Both the position numbers and the translations under genes were made by a program. Source: Tengunoibacter tsumagoiensis (GTDB taxonomy: Bacteria > Chloroflexota > Ktedonobacteria > Ktedonobacterales > Ktedonobacteraceae). From it: DNA of 64,000 bases. The stretch covers positions 2,231,001 to 2,295,000 of the forward strand of contig NZ_BIFR01000001.1 in NCBI RefSeq assembly GCF_003967535.1. Direction: 5' to 3'. Positions 1 through 8,875 of the stretch are shown piece by piece. The notes under the pieces are model-generated. The model was not told the origin of the DNA. It saw nothing but the letters and a program-made list of their open reading frames with translations, and made no database searches. The stretch's first letter is position 1; the number at the start of each line of letters is the position of its first letter.

Positions 1-2
1 AG

Positions 3-806
3 CCCTTTCCCTCCTGCACTTACTGTGGGGCAATGATCAGGCGTGGCAAACGATTTTGTCGTAATTGTGGGCAGCCTATCGCTCTCTCCGAGTCGTTTAT
101 CTCTCTTTCTCTCCCAATCCATCCTTCTCAAACAGTGCTCAATTCATCCCCACCAGAACAGCAATTGGAAACAGAGATTATTCCAGAAGACCAGCCTTTG
201 CCTTCTGGCACCGGCCATCCCCTCTCCCGACGTTTGCGGTCCCCTCTCCCCCATCTCAAGAGAAAACAGTTCTTCCTCTTACTCTGCCTGATAGGTATTA
301 TTTTTGCCCTCACAACCTCGTTAGGATGGACTCTATGGCTTACCCTGCAAAAGGTTTCCGATGTATCTGTACAATCAAATATGCAAGTAAAAGAACAGCC
401 ATCGCAAACGCAACCTACAGTCACAGATACAAAAACTATCACACTGCAAAGACCCTTTAGCTATGCTGGCCTGGATTGGATCCTGACCACAGTCAGTCTG
501 CACCCGAAGACATCCACTTCATGGGAACTTACTGTCGTGTTAACGGTCAGAAACTCTCTTACACAAGTAGTTATCCCTGGCTCAGCTTTTAATTATGCCC
601 ATTTGCAGAGTGGAGCATCAACGTTTAATCTTCAGAACAGCACAATACCAGTGAGCTTTGAACCAGCGACCACCACCAGAGGGACAATGACCTTTCTTGT
701 TTCTCAAGGGAATGCTTCCTATAGACTCCATTTTGCGTCTAGCACTCCTCAGATCGACGGATTTCATACAGTAGAAATTGATTTTAACTGTTGCATAGCT
801 GCCTGA
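3..806 (+). CDS. Zinc-ribbon, single-pass membrane protein (5' partial)
   Basis: The frame is open from the window edge, so the gene begins upstream. The first ATG (33) would split a zinc ribbon: in-frame codons before it read C-T-Y-C-G and those after it C-R-N-C-G, giving a CxxC...CxxC pair. After about 60 Pro/Ser-rich residues there is a hydrophobic segment (FFLLLCLIGIIFALTTSLGW) about 80 residues past that ATG, then an extracellular part of about 150 residues with beta-rich, DUF4352-like character. Such ribbon-TM-beta proteins are common in Chloroflexota and Firmicutes; no function is assigned. It converges with the next gene, with only 4 nt between the stops. Confidence 0.7.
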   Translation, partial: PFPSCTYCGAMIRRGKRFCRNCGQPIALSESFISLSLPIHPSQTVLNSSPPEQQLETEIIPEDQPLPSGTGHPLSRRLRSPLPHLKRKQFFLLLCLIGIIFALTTSLGWTLWLTLQKVSDVSVQSNMQVKEQPSQTQPTVTDTKTITLQRPFSYAGLDWILTTVSLHPKTSTSWELTVVLTVRNSLTQVVIPGSAFNYAHLQSGASTFNLQNSTIPVSFEPATTTRGTMTFLVSQGNASYRLHFASSTPQIDGFHTVEIDFNCCIAA

Positions 807-810
807 TGAG

Positions 811-2070
811 CTAGTGATCAGGAGTCAGATATGCTAACTGGGAGGAGGACCCGATAATCTGGAGAAAGAGAATACGCCCATCTTTTAGCCAGAAAGGCGT
901 GTCTTGAATACCTGTAAGCTTCGGCAATGTAATATGAGCCGTTTGGGCCTCATATATTCGTAAGATCCCCCCATCGCTGTAGATAAGAGCTCGACCATCT
1001 GGTGACCAGCTCCAGCCTTGTAGCGTTGCCTTAATCGGTACCTCAAACTCAATGTGTTTGGTATGGATATTTAGCGTTTGTAATGTAGTCTGTTTCGTCG
1101 CTGAAATCTTTTCATATGTGAGGGACTGGCTATTGGGTGACCAGGCCAATGCCCCAATGCTAAAGTCACCAGCTTGAACAAGTTTTTGCAAGTGCAGATT
1201 GTGCATTTGTAAAAGATAGATCTCAAGGCAAGGTTGGGTCAGTGTCGTCGGACTTACTGATCCGGCAGCACTTACAACGATAGCCAGTTGCGTCCCATCA
1301 GGGGACCATAGCAGCAGTCGTGGAGTAAGCGAGAGGGGCCAGAAGGCCTGCATTTGAGTCTGCTGACCATCTGGATTGGTGCGCCATAACTGAATTTTGC
1401 CTGCCTGCTGAAGCATATAGGTGATAGGTTGGGTCTGTGAGGGAGCCCAGGTTGCTGCCAGAGCCTCAGGCTTGAGTGGAGACATATACTGTCCAGTTGG
1501 AATCATTGCCAGTAAAGGGAGCGCAGTTGTATCAGTGGCGACGGTCGCCACCAGCGCAGAACCATTGGGGGCCCAGGCAGCAGTGATGGCATCGTGCATG
1601 ACCAGCGTATTATGTGCAATAGGATCTGCTAGATCAGTGGTGTACATCACACCTGGTTGATGTGCTGCTTGATAAAGCAGATGGTGTTCAGTTGGATCAA
1701 GCGAGATAAGTTTGCCACCATTATGAAGCTCTGGCGATACAGCCTCCACTGGTCCAACCTGATAGACTACCGACGAAGGAGCAGAGATAGGAACAGGGCG
1801 AAAGGTGAAGAGAGCACAGAGTATGAGAGAAGCCGCTAGAGCGAGACTGCAAGTGGTGAGCCATCTCGACTGCGGGAAGCCAGGTGCATGAATTTTGCGC
1901 AAGATCTGGGAGCGTAACTCAGGAGTAAAATGAATTTGTTCAGTCTGTTGTTGAAAAAAATGGGAGAGTCTTTTCTCCAAAATCGGATGATAAGTCTCCC
2001 TCTCAGAACACTGAGCTGGCGATTTGTGTGTAGAAAGTTGTGACTGACGATCCTTGTCGTATGAATTCAT
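811..2070 (-). CDS. Membrane-anchored WD40/PD40-type beta-propeller protein
   Basis: About 419 residues. A cytoplasmic N-terminus of about 70 residues contains a helix (FTPELRSQILRKI) like that before the membrane segment of some anti-sigma-type proteins. One membrane helix follows (about 72-90), then an external domain with repeated W-S-P-D-G or W-S-P-N motifs typical of TolB/PD40 propeller blades. Two ATGs are adjacent (2073, 2070); the GGGAG site at 2078-2083 lies 7 nt from the second, which I prefer. A signalling or anti-sigma-like role is possible, but no partner sigma factor is nearby. Confidence 0.65.
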   Translation of the reverse strand: MNSYDKDRQSQLSTHKSPAQCSERETYHPILEKRLSHFFQQQTEQIHFTPELRSQILRKIHAPGFPQSRWLTTCSLALAASLILCALFTFRPVPISAPSSVVYQVGPVEAVSPELHNGGKLISLDPTEHHLLYQAAHQPGVMYTTDLADPIAHNTLVMHDAITAAWAPNGSALVATVATDTTALPLLAMIPTGQYMSPLKPEALAATWAPSQTQPITYMLQQAGKIQLWRTNPDGQQTQMQAFWPLSLTPRLLLWSPDGTQLAIVVSAAGSVSPTTLTQPCLEIYLLQMHNLHLQKLVQAGDFSIGALAWSPNSQSLTYEKISATKQTTLQTLNIHTKHIEFEVPIKATLQGWSWSPDGRALIYSDGGILRIYEAQTAHITLPKLTGIQDTPFWLKDGRILFLQIIGSSSQLAYLTPDH

Positions 2071-2663
2071 CATTCTACTCCCCTATTGAAATGATTTTAT
2101 CGGACCAGTTTTAGAGGCAGGAAGAGACAAGAATTCAATGTTCAGTATGAAATCTGTGACAGTATACAAAAGCAAGAGGGCTGAATACCTCTTCCTTTCA
2201 GCGAGTCATTTCCCCGCTTCCCCGCTCTTCTCCTCTTAGAGAGGACGTGGAAAAGGTCCAAAGAGGGTATCTTTTTGTTGAGTTTATAGAAAGCTTACGA
2301 GAGCTTACGGTCCTACTTTATGTGAGAGAACCCATGGGCAAAGGAATGAAATAGATTGTGGAATGGTTAACTATTGAGACCAATATGAGGATGTGAGACG
2401 TCTGTAGTATGTAGCTAGAAAAGCGAAAAGCTCAACTTTTTCTTCTACAGCCTGGAGAAGCTGAGCATTCTCATCAGAGAGCTAACATACAAAATTGTCG
2501 GGGCTGGAATAAATAAGATTGTCGCTTTATACAGCATCCAGGCATGATGGTATGTCTTCGTGTTGTCTGTACAGCACGCCTGATTACTGGTGGCTGTAAG
2601 AAGCAAGGACCGAGAGTAGGAGTAATCCTGACTGTACAGGAGTACAAAGGAGCGAAATACCAT
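2071..2663. other. Intergenic region, about 590 nt
   Basis: This holds the divergent upstream regions of the propeller gene and the DUF4397 gene. I see no convincing ORF, hairpin or consensus promoter, only AT-rich stretches and a good ribosome binding site, AAAGGAG at 2646-2652. Confidence 0.5.
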
Positions 2664-3362
2664 ATGAAACTCCCTTTACAAGGTCGACTATCGTGGGTTG
2701 TATCTGTGTTTGCATTCCTGCTAGGGGTGTGGCTGTTATGGCCTGGAGGAATGAGCCACACATCTGCCGCGCCTCAAGCGAATGCATTTGTACGTGTAGT
2801 GCACGCATCGCCGGATGCAGGAAATGTTGATGTGTTTGTTGACGGAAAATCAATTTTGACAAATTTCGTCTTCAGCACCGTCACTGATTATGTGCCATTA
2901 GCGGCAGGTGCCCACAAGCTTCAGGTTGCTCCAACTGGAAAAGGAGTCGGGGGAGCTGCCATTACACAATCTGTCTCAGTGGATCCAGGTATGTACTATA
3001 CCGTTGCAGCCCTGGGAACCAGATCAAGTGGTTTCTCATTGTCAGCCTTTGTAGATGATAATCGCCTGACCGGTGGAGAGCCAAAGGTCCGTGTTTACCA
3101 CTTATCGCCAAATGCGGGCCCGGTGAACGTTGCTGTGGGTGGAAAAACAGTCATTACCGGATTGACCTATCCTAAGGCAAGTGCCTATCTGCCCGTTCCA
3201 GCCGGCTCTTATACCTTTGACGTGACAGCCACAAGCGTAAATGCCACGGTACCAGTTGCTGCGACATTGAAGCAAGGAACGGTCAACAGCGTGTTTGCCC
3301 TTGGTCTCTATAAGGGTACGCCAGCCTTAAAGTTCGTGCTTGCCTCAGCCAAAGGGATATAG
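2664..3362 (+). CDS. Secreted tandem DUF4397 protein
   Basis: 232 residues. The ATG at 2664 follows AAAGGAG by 11 nt; the frame is open further upstream but without coding character. The N-terminus is a signal peptide (K/R, about 20 hydrophobic residues, then A-A-P). Two DUF4397 units follow: V-R-V-V-H-A-S-P-D-A-G-N-V-D-V-F-V-D-G near residue 40 and V-R-V-Y-H-L-S-P-N-A-G-P-V-N-V-A-V-G-G near 135. These are beta-sandwich repeats of exported proteins. No cell-wall anchor is visible, so the product is probably released or loosely surface-bound. Function unknown. Confidence 0.8.
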   Translation: MKLPLQGRLSWVVSVFAFLLGVWLLWPGGMSHTSAAPQANAFVRVVHASPDAGNVDVFVDGKSILTNFVFSTVTDYVPLAAGAHKLQVAPTGKGVGGAAITQSVSVDPGMYYTVAALGTRSSGFSLSAFVDDNRLTGGEPKVRVYHLSPNAGPVNVAVGGKTVITGLTYPKASAYLPVPAGSYTFDVTATSVNATVPVAATLKQGTVNSVFALGLYKGTPALKFVLASAKGI

Positions 3363-3509
3363 AAGGTAGTTAGAGTTCCTCCTTACTCGTGGGTCCTCTA
3401 TGCTGCGGCATCATAAGAGAGATGGCGCAAGCAGTCTGGACCACACGCTCTGGCTCAAGCCTACTTGAGGCCAGAAAAAGGAAGAGCGGCAGATGAGGTG
3501 AGCAGGAAG

Positions 3510-3554
3510 AGAAGATAGCTCGTAACTCAAAGAAGAGGATACGGGCTATCTTCT
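3510..3554. terminator. Inverted repeat between convergent genes
   Basis: AGAAGATAGC (3510-3519) and GCTATCTTCT (3545-3554) are perfect complements around a 25-nt loop, between the DUF4397 gene and the convergent gene ending at 3553. There is no strong T-run, so termination is weakly supported. Confidence 0.4.
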
Positions 3555-4137
3555 ACTCTAAGATGTAGCTGCCCATTAATTCTCGGCGGAGGCTGGCCAT
3601 CTGTTCTTCATTGCTGACTGCTTCCTTTTTCTCCTCGGAGCTATTGTGAGGAGGAGGAGGTGAAGTCAGTGCCTGTTCAAATTCACTAATCAGCATCTCT
3701 TCCAGGAACGTAGAAGGAGCTGGTGCGGGAGTAGTTTCAGTGATCACCGGAAGTGGTGAGGTAGGGACATGAGGGATTTCTTCTCTTAGAGGAAGTACCA
3801 GCGGTGCAGTTGGTGCTTCCTCTACATGCTCAAGAGCCTCAACCTGGGCATAGTTTTCACCCTCTCCATTGCTCTCTACCACAGGGAAAGAAGAAGAAAG
3901 CTCTTGTGACAACGCATCCTGAGGAGTACTTGCAGTAGTACTTGTCATCGGTGTTTGTTGTGTCTGATCTGCAGGAACGTACAGCGGGAAGCGTTGGCCT
4001 TGAAGCTCAAGAAAGATCCCTCGACCGCTACGTAGATCATCAATCTGTTCACGCAAGGCAGTATTTTCAGCCTGTAAAGCATTCATCAAGCTCTGCTGCT
4101 TACTGATTTCTTGCATAAGTAGCTCAAAATTGCTCAT
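3553..4137 (-). CDS. Hypothetical coiled-coil, Pro/Glu-rich protein
   Basis: 194 residues. Residues 1-36 form a heptad-patterned coiled coil (LLMQEISKQQSLMNALQAEN). A short beta-like segment follows (IFLELQGQRFPLYVPA), then an acidic, Pro/Thr-rich, probably disordered stretch. No membrane segment or catalytic motif is visible. AAGGAG lies about 14 nt before the ATG, a little far, but no better start exists. Function unknown; possibly a scaffold or adaptor. Confidence 0.6.
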   Translation of the reverse strand: MSNFELLMQEISKQQSLMNALQAENTALREQIDDLRSGRGIFLELQGQRFPLYVPADQTQQTPMTSTTASTPQDALSQELSSSFPVVESNGEGENYAQVEALEHVEEAPTAPLVLPLREEIPHVPTSPLPVITETTPAPAPSTFLEEMLISEFEQALTSPPPPHNSSEEKKEAVSNEEQMASLRRELMGSYILE

Positions 4138-4586
4138 CTTATCCCATTAATCTCCTTGAAATAACTATATTGGTAGCACATTGCTATCTAGCTTGAGACA
4201 TGCTCTACCATGGGTATAAATAAAGACGTTTCAGAGGATACCAGGTAACAATGGCTGAGCCGCCATAGCCTATTTCTTTCTTTCTTCTCTTTAACAAAGA
4301 GAACGATTGTAAAATGATCATTTGCATAGCAAAAGGAGAGGAGAAAGGCTTTTTAACCCGGATCTATGGAAGGGTATGCTCTTCGTTGAAGGGCCTGATA
4401 GCTACTTTCAGGTAGCTATATTTTGCCAGTATAGTAGTTAGATTTTGCTGGTATAAATATACATAAAAAACCCTGCCGTCGCGCTGTCCATGGCCGTGGA
4501 GTCTCGCTCGTGATACAATAAAGAAGAAGATCACCGCATAAAGTGCGGTCACATCAAGAGATGATGAATGAAAAGGAACACATAAA
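4138..4586. other. Intergenic region before fbaB
   Basis: About 450 nt without an ORF. It contains a perfect 8-bp inverted repeat, ATAGCTAC (4398-4405) / GTAGCTAT (4412-4419), and two near-identical words, ATTTTGCCAGTATA and ATTTTGCTGGTATA, just after it. The fbaB promoter probably lies here, but no clean -35/-10 pair stands out. Confidence 0.4.
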
Positions 4587-5510
4587 ATGAACGATCGTAT
4601 TCGTGAAATTCTAAGCTGGTACGGCAGCGAGAATCCAGGGGTTCGAACAAACCTTGCACGTATGCTTAATCATGGTCGATTGGCTGGTACAGGGAAGCTA
4701 GTTATCTTGCCAGTAGACCAGGGTTTCGAACATGGTCCAGCGCGAAGTTTTGCTCCTAATCCAGCTGGCTATGATCCTCGTTACCATTTTCAACTGGCGA
4801 TTGATGCAGGGTGCAACGCCTATGCTGCCCCTTTGGGCTTCTTAGAGGCTGGTGCAGCGGATTTTGCTGGCGAGATTCCCTTAATTCTCAAGTGCAACAA
4901 TCATGATATCTTGAACGACGAGCGCGATCCAATTTCGGCAGTCACAGCCGGTGTGGACGATGCGCTCCGCCTGGGTTGTGTCGCAGTAGGTTTCACTATC
5001 TACCCGGGATCAAGCGAGCGCACAGAGATGTACCAGCAGCTACGAGACCTGATCCTTGAGGCCAAGACTGCAGGTCTGGCTGTTGTTGTCTGGTCCTATC
5101 CTCGCGGTAGTGCTTTGAGCAAAGAGGGTGAGACAGCAGTTGATGTTGTTGCCTATGCAGCTCAGATTGCCGCCCAGTTAGGTGCAGATATTATCAAAGT
5201 GAAGTTACCAAGCGAGAAAGTTGAATTGCCAGAGGCGCAGAAGGTCTATCAGAAATACGAGATTCCCATCTCAACACTGGCAGATCGCGTCAAGCACGTT
5301 GTCCAGAGTTCATTCAATGGTCGTCGTATTGTCATCTTCTCAGGTGGTGCAACCTCAGCTGACGAGCAAGTCTTCACAGAAGCTCGTGCGATCCGCGATG
5401 GTGGTGGTTTTGGCTCAATCATGGGACGAAACTCCTTCCAGCGTAAAAAAGAGGATGCTGAAAAGTTCCTGGGGACAATTATGGGCATCTATGAAGGTTC
5501 AGTGAAATAA
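4587..5510 (+). CDS. fbaB: Class I fructose-bisphosphate aldolase (DhnA/FbaB type)
   Basis: 307 residues. It catalyses the reversible cleavage of fructose 1,6-bisphosphate to DHAP and glyceraldehyde 3-phosphate through a lysine Schiff base, in glycolysis and gluconeogenesis in the cytoplasm. Family marks seen: P-V-D-Q-G-F-E-H-G (42-50), W-S-Y-P-R-G (169-174), the Schiff-base region I-K-V-K-L-P (203-208), and phosphate-binding F-S-G-G-A-T (251-256) and G-R-N (280-282). It is somewhat shorter than E. coli FbaB. The gene is monocistronic and followed by a strong hairpin. Confidence 0.92.
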   Translation: MNDRIREILSWYGSENPGVRTNLARMLNHGRLAGTGKLVILPVDQGFEHGPARSFAPNPAGYDPRYHFQLAIDAGCNAYAAPLGFLEAGAADFAGEIPLILKCNNHDILNDERDPISAVTAGVDDALRLGCVAVGFTIYPGSSERTEMYQQLRDLILEAKTAGLAVVVWSYPRGSALSKEGETAVDVVAYAAQIAAQLGADIIKVKLPSEKVELPEAQKVYQKYEIPISTLADRVKHVVQSSFNGRRIVIFSGGATSADEQVFTEARAIRDGGGFGSIMGRNSFQRKKEDAEKFLGTIMGIYEGSVK

Positions 5511-5548
5511 GCGTAGCGCTCTTAGCATAGAAGAGGCTAAATTTTTAC

Positions 5549-5597
5549 AAAGAGAGGCATTTCCTGGCAGCGGACCTGCGAAGAAATGCCTCTCTTT
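5549..5597. terminator. Bidirectional terminator after fbaB
   Basis: A perfect 15-bp stem, AAAGAGAGGCATTTC (5549-5563) with GAAATGCCTCTCTTT (5583-5597), separates the convergent fbaB and MFS genes. T-rich flanks lie on both sides. Confidence 0.8.
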
Positions 5598-5648
5598 GTG
5601 CTGTCTGGATGTGAGAAGCTTGTTGAAAATTGCCGCTAGTTGTATCCG

Positions 5649-6974
5649 CTAGCGAACACTTTTCACACGGCTAATCACGATTGTGCCGAGAATAAAGTAG
5701 AAGACCGTTACCGAGAAGAGAATGGTATAGCCGAGATGATTGGGAAAGCCCTGGAGAAGTTGAAGCAGGATGCCACCAAGGCTAATGCCAACCACCTGAG
5801 GGAGGATTCCCATAGCAGACCAGAGCCCTAGAAATTTCCCGGCCTCATCGGTTGGGGGAAGAGTATCAGTGACCAGGGCCCAGTCAACACTGGTATATGC
5901 TCCATACCCGATCCCAAAGAAGGCCGCTGCAATGAGTGCCCCCGTTGTATTTTGCCAGAAGATAAAGAGCAGGCAGACCAGTGTCATCGTAATGCCTGAG
6001 ATGTAGACCAGTTTTTTGCGGCTCCAACGATCGGAGAGCCAGCCAGCCAGCACCGAAGTGGGAAGTGCCACGACGAGAAGGAGAGGGAGAAAAATCTGAC
6101 CAATAAATTTCTCTCCAGAGACATTGAGTACCTCATCGGCATAATATTGCAGGAAGTAAAAGATGGCCCAGATCCCCAGCATAACCAGAAGCCGAGCTAA
6201 CAGAACCCAGGAGAGATCAGGATATTGGGATGGCTTAAAGAAAAACTTGCGAAAAAAAGGACCAAAGCGAATAGGGCTGTATTGTTCGGGAGGAAGGGGA
6301 GTTTCCTTGACAGTCAGGATCGTATAGGCAACAAAGAGCATCTGAACAACCGCCACAATCAGAAAAATCAGCGTAATCTCATTCTTATAGACAGGCAGAG
6401 CATCATGCTTATTTACAATACTGCCAGCCACAATCGAGCCCAGGGCAGTGCCTAGCAGGAGAGCGAGCCCATTTAAACCAGCGGTGAAGCCGCGTTGTTG
6501 GACAGGGACTTGATCAGCGATAATGGCACTCCAGGGTGAATTGGCAAAATTGTTGCTACATTGTAATAAAAAGTAGAGAATTGCCAGCATAAAGAGAAGA
6601 ATGGAGCGGTCTAGATTGGGAGTGAAGGCGAAAACTACTAAGACAATGAGATTGAGGATCGTGCCAATGAGCATAAAAGGGCGTCGACGTCCCAGCCGAA
6701 AGGGAAGATAGTCGGAGAGAGCTCCTGCGAGTGGATTGACGAAGACGGCGGCCAGCGTGCCCCATGCAATGACCAGCGCGAGATTGATATTCTGTTGCTG
6801 AGGATCCAGGAGTTTTGCCACCATACTTGGGAGTACAATTGAAGAGAGCGCCTGCCAGTGAAACTGATTTGCCATCCAGAACACATTGAGATTGATCTGG
6901 CGCCAGATTGAGACAGGTTGCAGGGGCTGGGATGTAGGGGGGGAAGCCACCCCAGGTGCTTCTGAAATCTCCAT
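5649..6974 (-). CDS. MFS transporter, GPH/SLC45-like
   Basis: About 441 residues and 12 predicted membrane helices. The cytoplasmic loop 2-3 has F-R-L-G-R-R-R-P-F, as in GPH/SLC45-type sugar:cation symporters, and the matching second-half loop has L-S-D-R-W-S-R-K-K. It is probably a sugar or sugar-conjugate transporter of the inner membrane; the substrate is not readable. An ATG 30 nt upstream (7004) is possible, but an AGAGGA site fits the ATG at 6974 better. The fbaB neighbour is convergent, so a shared role in carbon use is only suggestive. Confidence 0.78.
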   Translation of the reverse strand: MEISEAPGVASPPTSQPLQPVSIWRQINLNVFWMANQFHWQALSSIVLPSMVAKLLDPQQQNINLALVIAWGTLAAVFVNPLAGALSDYLPFRLGRRRPFMLIGTILNLIVLVVFAFTPNLDRSILLFMLAILYFLLQCSNNFANSPWSAIIADQVPVQQRGFTAGLNGLALLLGTALGSIVAGSIVNKHDALPVYKNEITLIFLIVAVVQMLFVAYTILTVKETPLPPEQYSPIRFGPFFRKFFFKPSQYPDLSWVLLARLLVMLGIWAIFYFLQYYADEVLNVSGEKFIGQIFLPLLLVVALPTSVLAGWLSDRWSRKKLVYISGITMTLVCLLFIFWQNTTGALIAAAFFGIGYGAYTSVDWALVTDTLPPTDEAGKFLGLWSAMGILPQVVGISLGGILLQLLQGFPNHLGYTILFSVTVFYFILGTIVISRVKSVR

Positions 6975-7133
6975 TGACTTACATTTCCTCTCTGTTGATA
7001 ACACATGCCAGCATATGCGTATGTACGAACGTATATTGATAGCTTTATTCGATAGCCTTATTTGATGGTCTTATTATAGAGAAGAGTTCACCTGGAGCGC
7101 AAGATAGAGGTCTGCAAAGTGTGTAGAGAGAAA

Positions 7134-7161
7134 AAGAGATCCACATCCCTGTGGATCTCTT
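7134..7161 (-). terminator. Intrinsic terminator of trxB
   Basis: AAGAGATCCACA (7134-7145) and TGTGGATCTCTT (7150-7161) form a perfect 12-bp stem with a 4-nt loop. On the minus strand it is followed by TTTTT, the classic intrinsic form. Confidence 0.9.
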
Positions 7162-7187
7162 AAATGAAAATGCTTTATTTTAAGGTA

Positions 7188-8138
7188 TTAGTTCCAGTTT
7201 TCGATGCCAACCTCTTCGCCTTGAGATTCCAGCCAGCGCTCCAGATCGATAGCTGCGCGACAGCCCTCGCCTGCGGCAGTAATGGCCTGGCGATAGCGAT
7301 GATCACTGACATCGCCAGCGACAAAGACGCCAGGGATATTGGTCATCGTATGTTCTTTAGGGATGATATATCCCGTCTCATCCATATCAATAATGCCTTT
7401 GAACAGCTCGGTATTAGGGCGATGGCCAATTGCCAGGAACAGTCCCTGTGTTTCCAGCGTACTCTCCTCGCCGGTCCGTGTATTACGCACACGGACAGCG
7501 GTGATAGCCGCATCCCCAACTACATCAACGACCTCACTCTCCATCAGCGCATCAATCTTGGGATTATTCAGAGCGCGATCCTGCATGATTTTGCTGGCGC
7601 GGAAGGTATCGCGGCGATGAATCAAGGTTACATGATTGACATAGCGTGTCAGGAACGTTGCCTCTTCCATTGCGGTATCGCCACCACCAATGACCACTAC
7701 ATCTTTTCCTTTAAAGAAGAAGCCATCGCAGGTTGCGCAAGCCGTCACGCCACGGCCTTTCAGACGTGTCTCATTGGGCAGTCCCAGCCATTGTGCACTG
7801 GCCCCAGTCGCGATAATAACAGCCTGTGAGCGATATTCTGCTGAGTCGGTGCGGACCACAAAAGGACGTTGTGTAAAATCAACCGAGGTAACATCTTCTG
7901 GGATCAGCTCTGCCCCAAAGCGGAGCGCCTGTTTCTCGAATTTCTCCATCATCTCCGGGCCCATAATGCCCTCTTCAAAGCCAGGGAAGTTCTCGACCTC
8001 GCTTGTCTGCATCAACTGCCCACCTGTCTCATAGCCCTGCAGAACCAGGACGGACAGATTGGAGCGGCCAGCATAGATAGCTGCGGTATAGCCTGCTGGA
8101 CCTGAACCAATAATAATCACACCATAGACTTTTTCCAT
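7188..8138 (-). CDS. trxB: Thioredoxin-disulfide reductase
   Basis: 316 residues, the usual length. It is a cytoplasmic FAD enzyme that reduces thioredoxin with NADPH. Seen: the FAD site G-S-G-P-A-G (11-16), redox cysteines C134 and C137 in C-A-T-C-D, the NADPH site G-G-G-D-T-A (151-156), and the C-terminal FAD motif V-F-V-A-G-D-V (281-287). A strong terminator lies just downstream. No thioredoxin gene is adjacent. Confidence 0.95.
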   Translation of the reverse strand: MEKVYGVIIIGSGPAGYTAAIYAGRSNLSVLVLQGYETGGQLMQTSEVENFPGFEEGIMGPEMMEKFEKQALRFGAELIPEDVTSVDFTQRPFVVRTDSAEYRSQAVIIATGASAQWLGLPNETRLKGRGVTACATCDGFFFKGKDVVVIGGGDTAMEEATFLTRYVNHVTLIHRRDTFRASKIMQDRALNNPKIDALMESEVVDVVGDAAITAVRVRNTRTGEESTLETQGLFLAIGHRPNTELFKGIIDMDETGYIIPKEHTMTNIPGVFVAGDVSDHRYRQAITAAGEGCRAAIDLERWLESQGEEVGIENWN

Positions 8139-8319
8139 TATATCGTTCCTCGCTTAAAGATACGTGCGCGTTTGTTTTTTCTCTTTGCAATTGATAACAC
8201 AAAGCAGGGTTATTTTATGCCATCCTGGCAGCGGTCTTGAATGAGTACGTTCGTGCGCAAAGGTTGTGGTATCTGCAATCCAGGAAATAGAGCGATTGAG
8301 CACTGAGTACTGGTCAGTT

Positions 8320-8757
8320 TTACCAATTGACCACATGCGAGAGGGCCTGAAGGCCGGTAGCTAAAGCCTGACGTTCTTCGCCGGTGAGCTGTGCCACCCA
8401 TTGGCGTAGCTGTTCTTGTCGCTCATATTGAAGCTGGCCAATCAGAAGCTCACCCTGGGGAGTGAGACTGGCCAGGATCTGGCGCCGATCGGTGGGGCCC
8501 TCTGATCGCTGTACAAGATTGGCACGTACGAGACGTTCAACAAGATGACTGGCAGTAGGGAGCCCGATCTCAAGATTTTCCGCAATGGCGCTAATCGTAC
8601 TGGCTCCTTTATGATACAGGACAAAGAGCACTTTCACCTGTGCCATGCTTACCTCGAGCTGGAGCCAGTGTGGTGCAACTGAGCGCTGAAGTGCTTTCGC
8701 TATAAATGTGTATGTCTCCACGATTGTCGTCGTACAATCATCGGTAAGTCCTGACAT
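8320..8757 (-). CDS. MarR-family transcriptional regulator
   Basis: 145 residues. The winged helix-turn-helix spans about 45-110 (ISAIAENLEIGLPTASHLVERL, then D-R-R in the wing at P-T-D-R-R-Q-I), with dimer helices at both ends. These proteins repress genes for efflux or stress and release DNA on binding phenolic ligands or oxidation. It lies about 180 nt upstream of trxB on the same strand, but the gap makes one operon uncertain. Confidence 0.88.
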   Translation of the reverse strand: MSGLTDDCTTTIVETYTFIAKALQRSVAPHWLQLEVSMAQVKVLFVLYHKGASTISAIAENLEIGLPTASHLVERLVRANLVQRSEGPTDRRQILASLTPQGELLIGQLQYERQEQLRQWVAQLTGEERQALATGLQALSHVVNW

Positions 8758-8816
8758 AGAGCTTTTTCCCTTTACTGGTAGTGCATCTTGATTGGTCTAT
8801 TGGGTGCCTCTATTGT

Positions 8817-8859
8817 AAAAGAAGAGGGGCATTCCTGCAATGGATGCCCCTCTTCTTTT
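8817..8859. terminator. Strong hairpin terminator
   Basis: AAAAGAAGAGGGGCAT (8817-8832) and ATGCCCCTCTTCTTTT (8844-8859) give a perfect 16-bp stem with an 11-nt loop. It lies 3' of the M20 peptidase gene (minus strand), and its A/T flanks serve both directions. Confidence 0.9.
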
Positions 8860-8875
8860 ACCATAAAGTGGTCGT